The notes under the pieces: generated by a model
What the model saw: the letters and a program-made list of their open reading frames with translations, nothing else
The model's database searches: none
What the model was told of the DNA's origin: nothing
Shown here: piece after piece, positions 1-7,741 of the stretch
Layout of the letters: each line of letters opens with the position of its first letter
Numbering within the stretch: position 1 is the first letter of the stretch
NCBI GenBank assembly: GCA_047345645.1
Contig: JBLEFH010000010.1
Length of the DNA: 64,000 nt
Strand: one strand, 5' to 3'
Origin: JBLEFH01 sp047345645
Lineage (GTDB): Bacteria > Pseudomonadota > Alphaproteobacteria > Rhodobacterales > Rhodobacteraceae
Position numbers and translations under genes: made by a program

Positions 1-213
1 TCATCATCAGGGCTCATCACCCCTAAAAGGCAAGATACAAGGAAACGTCTCTGTCGCAATAAACGACAACCAAACCACCCTCATATCCCTTCAATCTTGG
101 ATACATAATGTCAAAGAGCGTGGGACCAAAAAATTTCGACCACCGCATTGCTGCGGTTTGTCTCAACTCGCGATCCCTAGAATGTCCCCGAAGCGGCTCG
201 TCGCTGCGTCGGT
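1..213 (-). other. 5' leader of an rRNA operon (16S gene lies beyond the window edge)
   Basis: Read on the minus strand, this stretch carries the conserved leader pattern seen ahead of 16S genes in Rhodobacteraceae: a boxA-like element, then a segment reading GATTGAAGGGATATG and a GGTTTGG block. It is preceded by a fitting promoter. No protein frame here looks real. The 16S gene itself would start to the left of position 1, so the identification rests on leader sequence and promoter only. Confidence 0.72.
109..119 (-). promoter_or_regulatory. boxA-like antitermination element of the rRNA leader
   Basis: The minus strand reads GCTCTTTGACA, close to the bacterial boxA consensus (TGCTCTTTAA) recognised by NusB/NusE in rRNA antitermination. 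It lies about 95 bases downstream of the predicted transcription start, a normal place for a leader boxA. Confidence 0.6.
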
Positions 214-220
214 GAGGGAG

Positions 221-249
221 TATTTAGGGAAAGCCGCCGGGACCCGCAA
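221..249 (-). promoter_or_regulatory. Predicted sigma70-type rRNA operon promoter
   Basis: On the minus strand a -35 TTGCGG (244-249) and a -10 TAAATA (221-226) are separated by exactly 17 bases. The start would be near position 213. A/T-rich tracts at about 250-310 just upstream could act as an UP element. Promoter use was not tested; the call rests on spacing, the -10 match and the leader that follows. Confidence 0.6.
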
Positions 250-462
250 GGCGTTTTTTGCAGAAAAATGAGATTTCCATTTTTCTTGTTTATAATCAAA
301 TGGATGCGACGCTATTTTTTGCGCCCCTATGACAGCTTCATGACAGCGATATGGGAATCGCAGCGCCTGATCCGGCCAAATCCCCCTGAATCGCCCCGAC
401 ATTATCCCGACTCGGAGCCCAAATCCCGACTCGCTCGGGCCGATTCACCGGTTTCTGAAAGG
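250..462. other. Intergenic region between the clpB terminator and the rRNA promoter
   Basis: This stretch is more A/T-rich than the rest of the window, with several A and T tracts. It shows no frame with a ribosome-binding site or recognisable protein. The A/T tracts nearest the rRNA promoter may be an UP element or bind a Fis-like protein; nothing else can be supported. Confidence 0.4.
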
Positions 463-488
463 AAAACCCCCGGAAAGCTCCGGGGGTT
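463..488 (-). terminator. Rho-independent terminator of clpB
   Basis: A perfect 9-bp stem (465-473 with 80-88 of the 400s, loop 474-479) ends, on the minus strand, in a run of four T. It begins 13 bases after the clpB stop codon. Confidence 0.85.
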
Positions 489-500
489 CCCAAGTTTTGG

Positions 501-3131
501 TTAGTGAATCACCGCATCGGCGGGTTTGCTGTCCTCAGGCGGGCGCGGCATCGCGTCTTCGCCGTTGAAGATCAGCCCGTCGGGGCCAGCGCTCACCGTG
601 ATGGTCGATCCGTCCAAGACCTCGCCGCCGAGCAGCATCTCCGCCAGCCGGTCTTGAAGGTTCTTCTGAATCACCCGCTTGAGCGGGCGCGCGCCATAGA
701 CCGGATCGTAACCGCGATCCGCCAGCCAGGTCTGCGCCGCCTCGTCGAGCTCCACCGTGATCTTGCGATCCGCGAGCCGCTTCATCAGGCCCGCAAGCTG
801 GATCTCCACGATGCCGTCCATATTCTCACGCGTCAGGCGGTCGAAGATGACGATCTCGTCGAGACGGTTCAGGAATTCGGGGCGGAAATGAGCCCGCACC
901 GCATCCATCACCTGCGCCTTCGCCGCATCCATATCGCCGCCATCCGGCAGATTGGAGAGCGCCTGCGCCCCGAGGTTCGAGGTCAGGATGATCAGCGTGT
1001 TCTTGAAATCGACCACGCGGCCCTGCCCATCGGTCAGACGGCCATCGTCCAGAACCTGCAACAGCACGTTAAAGACATCCGGGTGTGCCTTCTCGACCTC
1101 ATCGAACAGGATCACCTGATAGGGCGAGCGGCGGACGGACTCCGTCAGCACCCCGCCCTCATCATAACCGACATAGCCCGGAGGCGCGCCGATCAGACGG
1201 GCGACGGAATGTTTCTCCATGAACTCCGACATATCGACGCGGGTCATCGCCCGGTCGTCGTCGAAGAGAAATTCCGCCAGCGCCTTGGTCAGCTCGGTCT
1301 TGCCCACCCCGGTCGGGCCGAGGAAGAGGAACGAGCCGAGCGGACGGTTCGGATCATTCAGACCCGCCCGCGCACGGCGCACCGCGTTCGACACCGCCGT
1401 CACAGCCAGACGCTGCCCGATCACGCGGCCCCCAAGCTCCTCCTCCATCTTGAGGAGTTTCTCGCGCTCACCTTCCAGCATCTTGTCCACGGGAATCCCG
1501 GTCCAGCGCTCCACCACATGGGCGACCTGCTCCGGGCCAACCGCTTCTTCGACCATCACATCCCCGGCCTCTTCGGATTGCTCCGCCGCGGCCAGCTCTT
1601 TTTCAAGCTGCGGGATGATCCCATAAGATAGCTCGCCCGCGCGCGCGAGGTTGCCATCACGTTTCACCTGGTCGAGTTCGGCCCGCGCCTGATCCAGCTT
1701 CTCCTTGATGTTGCGCGCGCCGGCCAGCTTGTCGCGCTCGGCCTGCCAGCGGGCGGTCATCTCGTCGGATTGCTGCTGAAGATCCGCCAGTTCCTTTTCC
1801 AGCTTCTCCAGCCGGTCCTTGGACGCATCGTCGGTCTCTTTCTTCAGCGCTTCCGCCTCGATCCGCTTCTGGAGCAGTTCGCGGTCCAGCGCGTCAAGCT
1901 CCTCGGGCTTGCTGTCCACCTCCATGCGCAGACGGCTTGCCGCCTCATCCATGAGGTCGATCGCCTTGTCCGGTAGGAACCGGTCGGTGATGTAGCGGTC
2001 CGACAATTGCGCCGCAGCGACCAGCGCGGAGTCCGAGATCCGCACGCCATGGTGCAGCTCATATTTCTCCTTGATCCCCCGCAGGATGGAGATGGTGTCC
2101 GCCACACTCGGCTCCGTCACCAGAACCGGCTGGAACCGGCGAGCGAGCGCTGCATCTTTTTCCACATGCTTGCGATACTCGTCGAGCGTCGTCGCGCCGA
2201 CACAGTGCAACTCACCGCGCGCCAGCGCAGGCTTCAACAGGTTCGACGCATCCATCGCCCCATCGGATTTGCCTGCGCCAACCAGCGTGTGCATCTCGTC
2301 GATGAAAAGGATGATCTCGCCCGCTGCCGTCTCGACTTCCGACAGGATCGCCTTCAGACGCTCCTCAAACTCGCCACGATATTTCGCGCCCGCAATCAGC
2401 GCGCCCATATCCAGCGCCATCAGCTTCTTGTTCAAAAGGCTTTCCGGCACATCGCGGTTCACGATGCGCAGCGCCAGACCTTCGGCAATCGCGGTCTTAC
2501 CCACGCCGGGATCCCCGATCAGCACCGGGTTGTTCTTCGTGCGGCGGCTCAACACCTGAATACAGCGGCGAATTTCCTCGTCGCGGCCGATGATCGGGTC
2601 AATCTTGCCCTGCTCGGCGGCCTCGGTGAGATCGCGCGCATATTTCTTCAGCGCGTCATAGCCCTGCTCGGCACTGGCGCTGTCCGCGGTCCGACCCTTG
2701 CGAATGTCGTTGATCGCAGCGTTCAACGACTGCGCCGAGACGCCCGCCTCCTTGAGCGCATCTGCCGCCGCAGACGGCGTGATCGCCAGCGCCGTCAACA
2801 GCCGCTCAACGGCGACATAGGAATCGCCCGCTTTCTTCGCGACCTCTTCGGCCTCGCTCAGCACCTTGCCGGTCGCCGTGTCGAGATAAAGCGAGCCCTG
2901 CCCGCCATCGACTTTCGGTTGCTTGGCCAGCGCCATATCTACCGCCGACAGCGCCTTTTTCGGGTCACCGCCTGCTTTGGCGATCAGATTGGCCGCCATG
3001 CCTTCGCTGTCATCGAGAAGCGCCTTCAGCAAATGCTCGGGCAAAAAGCGCTGATGCCCGTCGCGCATCGCAATCGTCTGCCCAGCCTGAACAAACCCAC
3101 GGGCGCGATCCGTAAACTTTTCAAAATTCAT
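501..3131 (-). CDS. clpB: ATP-dependent disaggregase chaperone ClpB
   Basis: ClpB is the cytosolic Hsp100 hexamer that works with DnaK to pull proteins out of aggregates after stress. The 876-residue product has the full family layout: an N-terminal Clp repeat domain, a first AAA+ module with Walker A GDPGVGKT near residue 205, the long coiled-coil M domain rich in Glu/Lys/Leu, and a second AAA+ module with Walker A GPTGVGKT. The frame is open about 770 bases further upstream, but the start MNFEKFTDRA follows a strong AGGAG and matches the normal N-terminus. A sigma32-like promoter lies about 70 bases upstream and a terminator follows the stop, so it is probably a single-gene heat-shock unit divergent from pyrF. 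Confidence 0.97.
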   Translation of the reverse strand: MNFEKFTDRARGFVQAGQTIAMRDGHQRFLPEHLLKALLDDSEGMAANLIAKAGGDPKKALSAVDMALAKQPKVDGGQGSLYLDTATGKVLSEAEEVAKKAGDSYVAVERLLTALAITPSAAADALKEAGVSAQSLNAAINDIRKGRTADSASAEQGYDALKKYARDLTEAAEQGKIDPIIGRDEEIRRCIQVLSRRTKNNPVLIGDPGVGKTAIAEGLALRIVNRDVPESLLNKKLMALDMGALIAGAKYRGEFEERLKAILSEVETAAGEIILFIDEMHTLVGAGKSDGAMDASNLLKPALARGELHCVGATTLDEYRKHVEKDAALARRFQPVLVTEPSVADTISILRGIKEKYELHHGVRISDSALVAAAQLSDRYITDRFLPDKAIDLMDEAASRLRMEVDSKPEELDALDRELLQKRIEAEALKKETDDASKDRLEKLEKELADLQQQSDEMTARWQAERDKLAGARNIKEKLDQARAELDQVKRDGNLARAGELSYGIIPQLEKELAAAEQSEEAGDVMVEEAVGPEQVAHVVERWTGIPVDKMLEGEREKLLKMEEELGGRVIGQRLAVTAVSNAVRRARAGLNDPNRPLGSFLFLGPTGVGKTELTKALAEFLFDDDRAMTRVDMSEFMEKHSVARLIGAPPGYVGYDEGGVLTESVRRSPYQVILFDEVEKAHPDVFNVLLQVLDDGRLTDGQGRVVDFKNTLIILTSNLGAQALSNLPDGGDMDAAKAQVMDAVRAHFRPEFLNRLDEIVIFDRLTRENMDGIVEIQLAGLMKRLADRKITVELDEAAQTWLADRGYDPVYGARPLKRVIQKNLQDRLAEMLLGGEVLDGSTITVSAGPDGLIFNGEDAMPRPPEDSKPADAVIH

Positions 3132-3198
3132 CTTTTTCTCCTTCTGCACCCCTGTTCGAACGCCCAATCGGCACGTCCCTCTCGGGGCCATGCTAACC

Positions 3199-3227
3199 AT
3201 ATGGGGAGGCGGATTTGGCGTGACAAG
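3199..3227 (-). promoter_or_regulatory. Sigma32 (RpoH)-type heat-shock promoter of clpB
   Basis: The minus strand has CTTGTCA (3221-3227), a 15-base spacer and CCCATAT (3199-3205). This is very close to the RpoH consensus CTTGAAA-N11-16-CCCATnT. The start would fall about 60 bases upstream of the clpB start codon. Confidence 0.75.
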
Positions 3228-3296
3228 TATGCAACAGTGCGCGCGATTGCTTTTTTCACCCGCGTCAGGCAAACCCGTTAAAAAAGGAGCCTCGCC

Positions 3297-3983
3297 ATGA
3301 AAGATGACCGCCTCATCGTCGCCCTCGACGTCCCCAATGCCCTTGCGGGACTGGAGATGGCCGAGCGGCTTGGCGACAGTGTTTCCTTTTACAAAATCGG
3401 CCTCGGGATGCTCACCGGCGGCGGGCTGGCGCTCGCCAATGAGCTCAAGGAAAAGGGCAAGCGCATTTTCCTCGACATGAAGCTTTTCGACATTGGCAAC
3501 ACGGTGGAGACCGCCGTGCGCGGGCTCTCCCAATTCGATCTCGATTATCTCACCGTGCATGGCGACCCGCATGTCGTCCGCGCGGCGGTGAAGGGGCGCG
3601 GTGATCGCGGAATGAAGATCCTCGCCGTCACCGTGCTGACCTCGCTCGACCGCAGCGATCTCGATGAGGCAATGATCGCAAGCGGCGACATCCACGATCT
3701 CGCCGTCGAGCGCGCCCGCCGCGCTCTTGCCGCCGGAGCGGATGGCGTCATTGCCTCGCCCATGGAAGCCGCCCGGATCCGCGATCTGCCCGAAGCCTCG
3801 GGCCGCATCATCGTCACCCCCGGCGTGCGCCCCCATGGCAGCGATCTGGGGGACCAAAAACGCACCGCAACCCCCGCCGAAGCCATCCATGCGGGCGCCG
3901 ATCACATCGTCGTCGGCCGCCCGATCATCGAAGCCGACAACCCCGCCATCGCCGCGCGGCTCATCCGCGACAGCCTGCCGTGA
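3297..3983 (+). CDS. pyrF: Orotidine 5'-phosphate decarboxylase
   Basis: Catalyses the last step of de novo UMP synthesis, decarboxylating OMP to UMP in the cytosol. The 228-residue protein is of normal bacterial length. It shows the N-terminal LIVALDVP strand and the active-site motif DMKLFD, giving the catalytic D60-x-K62-x-x-D65 array. The C-terminal phosphate-binding VTPGVRP and VVGRPI segments of the TIM barrel are also present. The ATG sits 7 bases after AAGGAG. Its stop overlaps the GTG start of dinB by 4 bases, so the two are translationally coupled although functionally unrelated. Confidence 0.97.
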   Translation: MKDDRLIVALDVPNALAGLEMAERLGDSVSFYKIGLGMLTGGGLALANELKEKGKRIFLDMKLFDIGNTVETAVRGLSQFDLDYLTVHGDPHVVRAAVKGRGDRGMKILAVTVLTSLDRSDLDEAMIASGDIHDLAVERARRALAAGADGVIASPMEAARIRDLPEASGRIIVTPGVRPHGSDLGDQKRTATPAEAIHAGADHIVVGRPIIEADNPAIAARLIRDSLP

Positions 3984-5254
3984 GCACGCTCTGCCGCGAT
4001 TGCTTCACCACGGTCACGCGCGGCACCCGCTGCCCGGCCTGCCACAGCCCGCGCCTTCTGAGCCATCCGGAACTGTTCGACCTCTCCATCGCCCATATCG
4101 ATTGCGACGCCTTCTACGCCTCGGTCGAAAAACACGACAATCCAGAGCTGCGTGACGTCCCGCTCATCGTCGGCGGCGGCGTGCGTGGTGTCGTCACAAC
4201 CTGCTGTTATATCGCGCGGATCAACGGCGTGCGCTCCGCCATGCCGATGTTCAAGGCCCGCAAACTCTGCCCCGATGCGGTGATCGTGAAGCCGCGTTTC
4301 GACCGTTATGTCGAGGTCTCCCGCCAGATCCGTGAGAAATTCGAAAGCCTCACCCCCGCCGTCGAACCGCTCTCGCTGGACGAGGCCTTTCTCGACCTCA
4401 CCGGCACCGCGCGCCTCCACGGCGCGCCGCCCGCCGTGTTGCTCGCCCGTCTCGCCAAGGAGATCGAGGACGAGATCGGCATTTCCGTCTCGGTCGGTCT
4501 CGCCCATAACAAATTCCTCGCCAAAATCGCGTCGGATCAGGACAAACCCCGCGGCTTTTCGGTGATCGGCAAGGCCGAAACCGCCGACTTCCTTGCCCGC
4601 CAGCCCGTCAGCATCATCTGGGGCGTCGGCAAGGTCACGCAAAACCGCCTCCATAATGACGGCCTCTATAAAATCAGCGATGTGCTGAAAATCGACCGCA
4701 AGGCCCTGTCCGAGCGCTATGGCGACATGGGCGAACGCCTCTGGCACCTCTCCCGCGGCCTCGACCATCGCCGCATCTCCAACCGCCGCCCGGTCAAATC
4801 CGTGTCCAACGAGACGACCTTTAACGAAGACATCGCCGATCAGGAGCTGCTCGAATCCCATCTCTGGCGGCTCTGCATGAAAACCTCAGACCGCCTCAAA
4901 GCCAAGCAAATCGAGGGGACGACCATCACCCTCAAACTCAAACGCGCCGATTTTCGCGGCCTGACGCGCAGCGCGACCCTCACCATGCCGACCAATCTCG
5001 CCGAAGATATTTACCAAACCGGGCGAAAGATGCTCGCAGGCACCATGGGCGACGCGCCCTTCCGTCTGATTGGCATCGGCCTGAGCCATCTGAGCACGGA
5101 AGGCAGCAGCCCCGCCGACCTGCTCGACCCGACTCATATGCAGCGGCGACAGGCCGAAAAAGCCACCGACGCCATCCGCGCCCGTTTTGGCCCCGATGCG
5201 ATCCGAAAAGGGCGCGGTTTCGCGCCGCGCCACCCCGACAAAAGCGAGTCATAG
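3980..5254 (+). CDS. dinB: DNA polymerase IV (Y family) with N-terminal zinc-ribbon-like extension
   Basis: Error-prone translesion polymerase of the DinB family. After a 35-residue extension the palm begins with IDCDAFYASVE; catalytic acidic residues D41, D134 and E135 (SLDEAF) are present. The thumb, the HhH region (WGVGKVTQ) and the little finger follow, giving 424 residues against about 350 in E. coli. The extension contains C5-x2-C8 and C18-x2-C21, a four-cysteine pattern that could bind zinc. The GTG start overlaps the pyrF stop (GTGA); starting at a later codon would lose these cysteines. I see no LexA-type box between pyrF and dinB because there is no space, so damage control, if any, must act elsewhere. 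Confidence 0.93.
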   Translation: MSTLCRDCFTTVTRGTRCPACHSPRLLSHPELFDLSIAHIDCDAFYASVEKHDNPELRDVPLIVGGGVRGVVTTCCYIARINGVRSAMPMFKARKLCPDAVIVKPRFDRYVEVSRQIREKFESLTPAVEPLSLDEAFLDLTGTARLHGAPPAVLLARLAKEIEDEIGISVSVGLAHNKFLAKIASDQDKPRGFSVIGKAETADFLARQPVSIIWGVGKVTQNRLHNDGLYKISDVLKIDRKALSERYGDMGERLWHLSRGLDHRRISNRRPVKSVSNETTFNEDIADQELLESHLWRLCMKTSDRLKAKQIEGTTITLKLKRADFRGLTRSATLTMPTNLAEDIYQTGRKMLAGTMGDAPFRLIGIGLSHLSTEGSSPADLLDPTHMQRRQAEKATDAIRARFGPDAIRKGRGFAPRHPDKSES

Positions 5255-5319
5255 CGCTTTCAGACGTAGCGTCACTGCGCGGTTCTCAAAAAAACGAACA
5301 TTTCCGAAGCGCGTTTCGC

Positions 5320-5347
5320 TTGACTTTGACGCGCCGCAACATAAATT
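5320..5347 (+). promoter_or_regulatory. Predicted sigma70-type promoter of the candidate small RNA
   Basis: TTGACT (5320-5325), a 16-base spacer, and TAAATT (5342-5347; 4 of 6 to the -10 consensus). The predicted start is around 5354, just before three successive hairpins. The -10 is weak, so this is a candidate only. Confidence 0.4.
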
Positions 5348-5353
5348 GGTTCT

Positions 5354-5435
5354 CGTAACGTCTGTGGATGTTACATGCGCCCTGCGGGGCGTTTCCTCCC
5401 TAAACTTGGGCCGCGTTCGTCGCGGCCTTTTTTTT
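5354..5435 (+). ncRNA. Candidate small RNA with exposed CCUCC (anti-Shine-Dalgarno) linker
   Basis: The roughly 82-base stretch has the layout of a bacterial trans-acting RNA: a promoter-like sequence upstream, a 5' hairpin (5355-5359 with 5370-5374), a second hairpin with stem CGCCC/GGGCG (5378-5382 with 5387-5391), an unpaired linker reading TTTCCTCCCTAAACTTG (5392-5408), and a strong terminator. The CCUCC in the linker could pair with ribosome-binding sites, as in the CUCC-loop RNAs known from alphaproteobacteria. It encodes no protein frame of note. The alternative is that it is simply the dinB 3' UTR and terminator. Confidence 0.45.
5409..5435 (+). terminator. Rho-independent terminator after dinB / candidate small RNA
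   Basis: Stem GGCCGCG (5409-5415) and CGCGGCC (5421-5427), loop TTCGT, followed by eight T residues (5428-5435). Confidence 0.9.
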
Positions 5436-5437
5436 GC

Positions 5438-6283
5438 TTATTCCGCAGCGAGTTGGTGCGATACGGACCAGTCCCGCGCAATCACCGCAACCGCCTGCGT
5501 GAGCCGCGCGCGCACATCACCAAACACCGCCCGCTTCGCCTGCGCCCCCTCATCCATATAAAGCGCGCGGTTCAACTCCACCTGCACCGCATGGACACCC
5601 TTGCCAGGCCGCCCATAATGCGCCGCGATATGCCCGCCCGCAAAAGGCTCATTGAGCGCCACGCGAAACCCGGCCTCCTCAAAGGCACGCACGACCGACC
5701 GCCGCGCCGCCGCATAGGCCGAGGCACCGTAACGATCCCCGATCACGATCTCCGCCTCCGCGCTCACCGAACTCGACGGCATCGAATGGCAATCGAGCAA
5801 AAGCACCTCGCCAAACCGCTCGCGCGCAGCCGCAACCATAGAAGCCAAAGTCTTATGATAGGGATAATAGGACGCCGCCATCCGCGCCTCGGCCTCCTCA
5901 AAACGCATCTTCCCCTGCCGGATCGGCCGCCCCGCCGAGACGATGCGGGGAATCACGCCCAGACCCGCCGCCGCACGCGGCGAGCGCCGCCCAAAGGGCA
6001 AATCCGCAATCACCGCAGGGTCAAACTCATCCGGCGCACGGTTCAGATCGCACCAGGCCCGCGGATAGCGCGCCGCGATCATCGGCAGGCCAAGCGCCGC
6101 CGCGCCGCCGAACAGCTCATCGACAAACATATCCTCCGAAGAGCGCAGCGCGTGGATATCCAGAAGCGCCGAATCGACGAAATCTCGCGGATAGTCGCGC
6201 CCCGAATGAGGCGAGGACAAAACCACCCCCGCAATCGGCGTCTCTGGCGTAAAAACCCTATATCCGCTCTCTGTTTCTGGCAT
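5438..6283 (-). CDS. N-formylglutamate amidohydrolase family protein
   Basis: Members of this family (HutG type) remove the formyl group from N-formylglutamate in histidine breakdown; many alphaproteobacterial copies are of uncertain substrate. The 281-residue protein carries family landmarks: VVLSSPHSGRDYP near residue 20, a probable metal-binding HSGRDYP, the D-L-N-R-A-P-D-E-F region near residue 95, and LLLDCHSMPS with a metal-type Asp-Cys-His. No hut genes are nearby, so a role in histidine catabolism is not supported by context. It is convergent with dinB and the candidate small RNA, from which it is separated by 2 bases. Confidence 0.85.
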   Translation of the reverse strand: MPETESGYRVFTPETPIAGVVLSSPHSGRDYPRDFVDSALLDIHALRSSEDMFVDELFGGAAALGLPMIAARYPRAWCDLNRAPDEFDPAVIADLPFGRRSPRAAAGLGVIPRIVSAGRPIRQGKMRFEEAEARMAASYYPYHKTLASMVAAARERFGEVLLLDCHSMPSSSVSAEAEIVIGDRYGASAYAAARRSVVRAFEEAGFRVALNEPFAGGHIAAHYGRPGKGVHAVQVELNRALYMDEGAQAKRAVFGDVRARLTQAVAVIARDWSVSHQLAAE

Positions 6284-6292
6284 GAAAAGCCC

Positions 6293-6321
6293 TTGATCCC
6301 CCTCGGCGCTCCCGTTATATA
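6293..6321 (+). promoter_or_regulatory. Predicted sigma70 promoter of tRNA-Val and rpmJ
   Basis: TTGATC (6293-6298), a 17-base spacer and TATATA (6316-6321). The predicted start near 6328 precedes the tRNA by about 28 bases. Confidence 0.65.
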
Positions 6322-6355
6322 GCGCGAACGCATCGCGGGGGTCACCCCGCTTTGT

Positions 6356-6430
6356 GGGCGTATAGCTCAGCGGGAGAGCACTTCGTTGACATCGAAGGGG
6401 TCACTGGTTCAATCCCAGTTACGCCCACCA
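6356..6430 (+). tRNA. tRNA-Val (anticodon GAC)
   Basis: A full cloverleaf is visible: acceptor stem GGGCGTA paired with TACGCCC, D arm GCTC/GAGC, anticodon stem CTTCG/CGAAG with loop TTGACAT (anticodon GAC), T loop TTCAATC, discriminator A and an encoded CCA. It is 75 bases long and reads GUC and GUU valine codons. It probably shares a transcript with the L36 gene 52 bases downstream. Confidence 0.97.
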
Positions 6431-6482
6431 TTTTATTTTCTTGGCGCACTTAGCCGCGCGCCGCGAGACAAGGAGAGAGGCC

Positions 6483-6608
6483 ATGAAGGTCAAAAATTCG
6501 CTTCGCTCCCTGAAGCAGCGCCACCGGGACTGCCGCGTTGTGCGCCGTAAGGGTCGCGTCTATGTCATCAACAAAACCCAGCGTCGCTTCAAAGCACGTC
6601 AGGGCTGA
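6483..6608 (+). CDS. rpmJ: 50S ribosomal protein L36, zinc-free (C-minus) 41-residue type
   Basis: The short frame begins MKVKNSLRSL and ends RRFKARQG, the typical alphaproteobacterial L36 of 41 residues. It is a basic protein of the large subunit that binds 23S rRNA domain VI. The usual C-x2-C/C/H zinc knuckle of 37-38 residue L36 proteins is absent; only C17 remains, so it should not need zinc. An AAGGAGAGAGG sequence precedes the ATG by a few bases. It lies alone between tRNA-Val and a terminator rather than in the large ribosomal protein operon. Confidence 0.96.
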   Translation: MKVKNSLRSLKQRHRDCRVVRRKGRVYVINKTQRRFKARQG

Positions 6609-6630
6609 TTGAGACAACAAGACTAAAGAA

Positions 6631-6656
6631 AACCGCGCCTTAGAGCGCGGTTTTTT
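6631..6656 (+). terminator. Bidirectional rho-independent terminator between rpmJ and the convergent gene
   Basis: Stem ACCGCGC (6632-6638) with GCGCGGT (6645-6651), followed by T residues on the plus strand. On the minus strand the same stem is followed by TTTTCTTT, so it can also end the convergent peptidoglycan-binding gene. Confidence 0.85.
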
Positions 6657-6661
6657 ATGGG

Positions 6662-7708
6662 TTACTGCCCCTGCTGCGCGATCAGCAGCGTCAGTGTCGG
6701 GCGGTCCATCGCGCCGGTGACCTCCAGCGCCTGTTCTTCCTGAAACGCCGCGATGGCCTCGCGGGTGAGGTCCGTGACCTGACCGTCAACGGTCATTTGC
6801 CCATAGCCGCCACGAACCAGCAATTCCTCGGCCCAGGCCAGCGTCGCGGGCGCGTAGAGGCCCGCCGCCTCTGCGCTGGCGGCCCGTCGTTCCTGCAATG
6901 CAGCCGCCGCACGTTCCGCCTCCGCAATCTCCTTGAGCGGGCCGGGCTCGGCGCTCTCCAAATACGCATCCCAGCCCTCAACGGTCCCGGTCTCCCGCGC
7001 ATCCGTAAAGCTCGGCGCGGGTTCGGCGTCCCCCTCCCCGACCTGCGCCTCAGCGCCGCGTGTTTCGGCCAGCTCAATCTCCGCCAGCACCGACAGCGCC
7101 GCGCGGGCCGCTTCGCTGCGGGCGCCATTCGGATGCGCCACCACGTAATCCGAGAGCGACGCAATCGCCTCCGGCACCCCTGCCGCGTGCCAATCCGCCT
7201 GCTGCATCGCCGCCTCTTCGGCCTTGCGCGCCGCTGCCTCGCGGGCGAGCCGTTCGCGGGCCTCCTGCGCATCGGCCCGCAGCGCCTCCAGCGCGTCCTC
7301 ATCGAGAAAACCGGTGTCGAAACGCCCCGCCGAGAGTTGCCATTCCGCAATCGCATTGCGCGCGCCGGGACCGAAGACCCCATCCCGCCCGCGCGGCTCA
7401 AACCCCATCAGGAGCAGCATTTCCTGCACCTCGCGCCGCGTTCCCGCGCGCAGTTTCAGCGCCGCCTCCGTGTCTTCCGCCGCAATCCGCGCCTCCGCAA
7501 GACCGCGATAGGCCCCATCCGGATAGGCATTCAAATAGCGCCGCATCGCCGCAGGCGAGCGGTCCTCATTCACCAGATCCCAGAAATCCTGCTCGGGGTT
7601 GATCTCGATCAGACGCTCGGCCTCGCCAGCCCCCGCCGGTGCATCCGCCTGCTGCGCAAAGGCCGCCGAAGCTGCGACACAGGCCGCGATGGACAGGAAA
7701 AAACGCAT
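6662..7708 (-). CDS. Secreted protein with two peptidoglycan-binding domains
   Basis: The 348-residue product starts with a signal peptide ending at AFA-QQ (about residue 19), so it is exported to the periplasm. Two peptidoglycan-binding type 1 repeats are recognisable: one at about residues 90-125 (MGFEPRGRDGVFGPGARNAI) and one at the C-terminus (YGQMTVDGQVTDLTREAI). Between them lies an Ala/Glu/Arg-rich, probably helical linker. No catalytic domain is seen, so it is more likely a cell-wall anchor or scaffold than a hydrolase. It lies 33 bases downstream of the transporter operon on the same strand and could be read with it. Confidence 0.75.
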   Translation of the reverse strand: MRFFLSIAACVAASAAFAQQADAPAGAGEAERLIEINPEQDFWDLVNEDRSPAAMRRYLNAYPDGAYRGLAEARIAAEDTEAALKLRAGTRREVQEMLLLMGFEPRGRDGVFGPGARNAIAEWQLSAGRFDTGFLDEDALEALRADAQEARERLAREAAARKAEEAAMQQADWHAAGVPEAIASLSDYVVAHPNGARSEAARAALSVLAEIELAETRGAEAQVGEGDAEPAPSFTDARETGTVEGWDAYLESAEPGPLKEIAEAERAAAALQERRAASAEAAGLYAPATLAWAEELLVRGGYGQMTVDGQVTDLTREAIAAFQEEQALEVTGAMDRPTLTLLIAQQGQ

Positions 7709-7741
7709 GACACCCCCGAAACACAGTTGTCCGGTTCGTTG

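Noticed and set aside
268..504. Short open frames on both strands in the leader and spacer at 163-504
   Set aside because: No ribosome-binding sites, no family resemblance, and the region is explained by the rRNA leader, promoter and clpB terminator.
3132..3905. A much longer N-terminus for clpB
   Set aside because: The frame stays open by GC bias across the divergent pyrF gene; the internal ATG has a strong ribosome-binding site and the family N-terminus.
6356..6430. tRNA-Val as the attachment site of an integrated element
   Set aside because: No integrase nearby and no repeat of the tRNA 3' end within the window; the downstream gene is L36.
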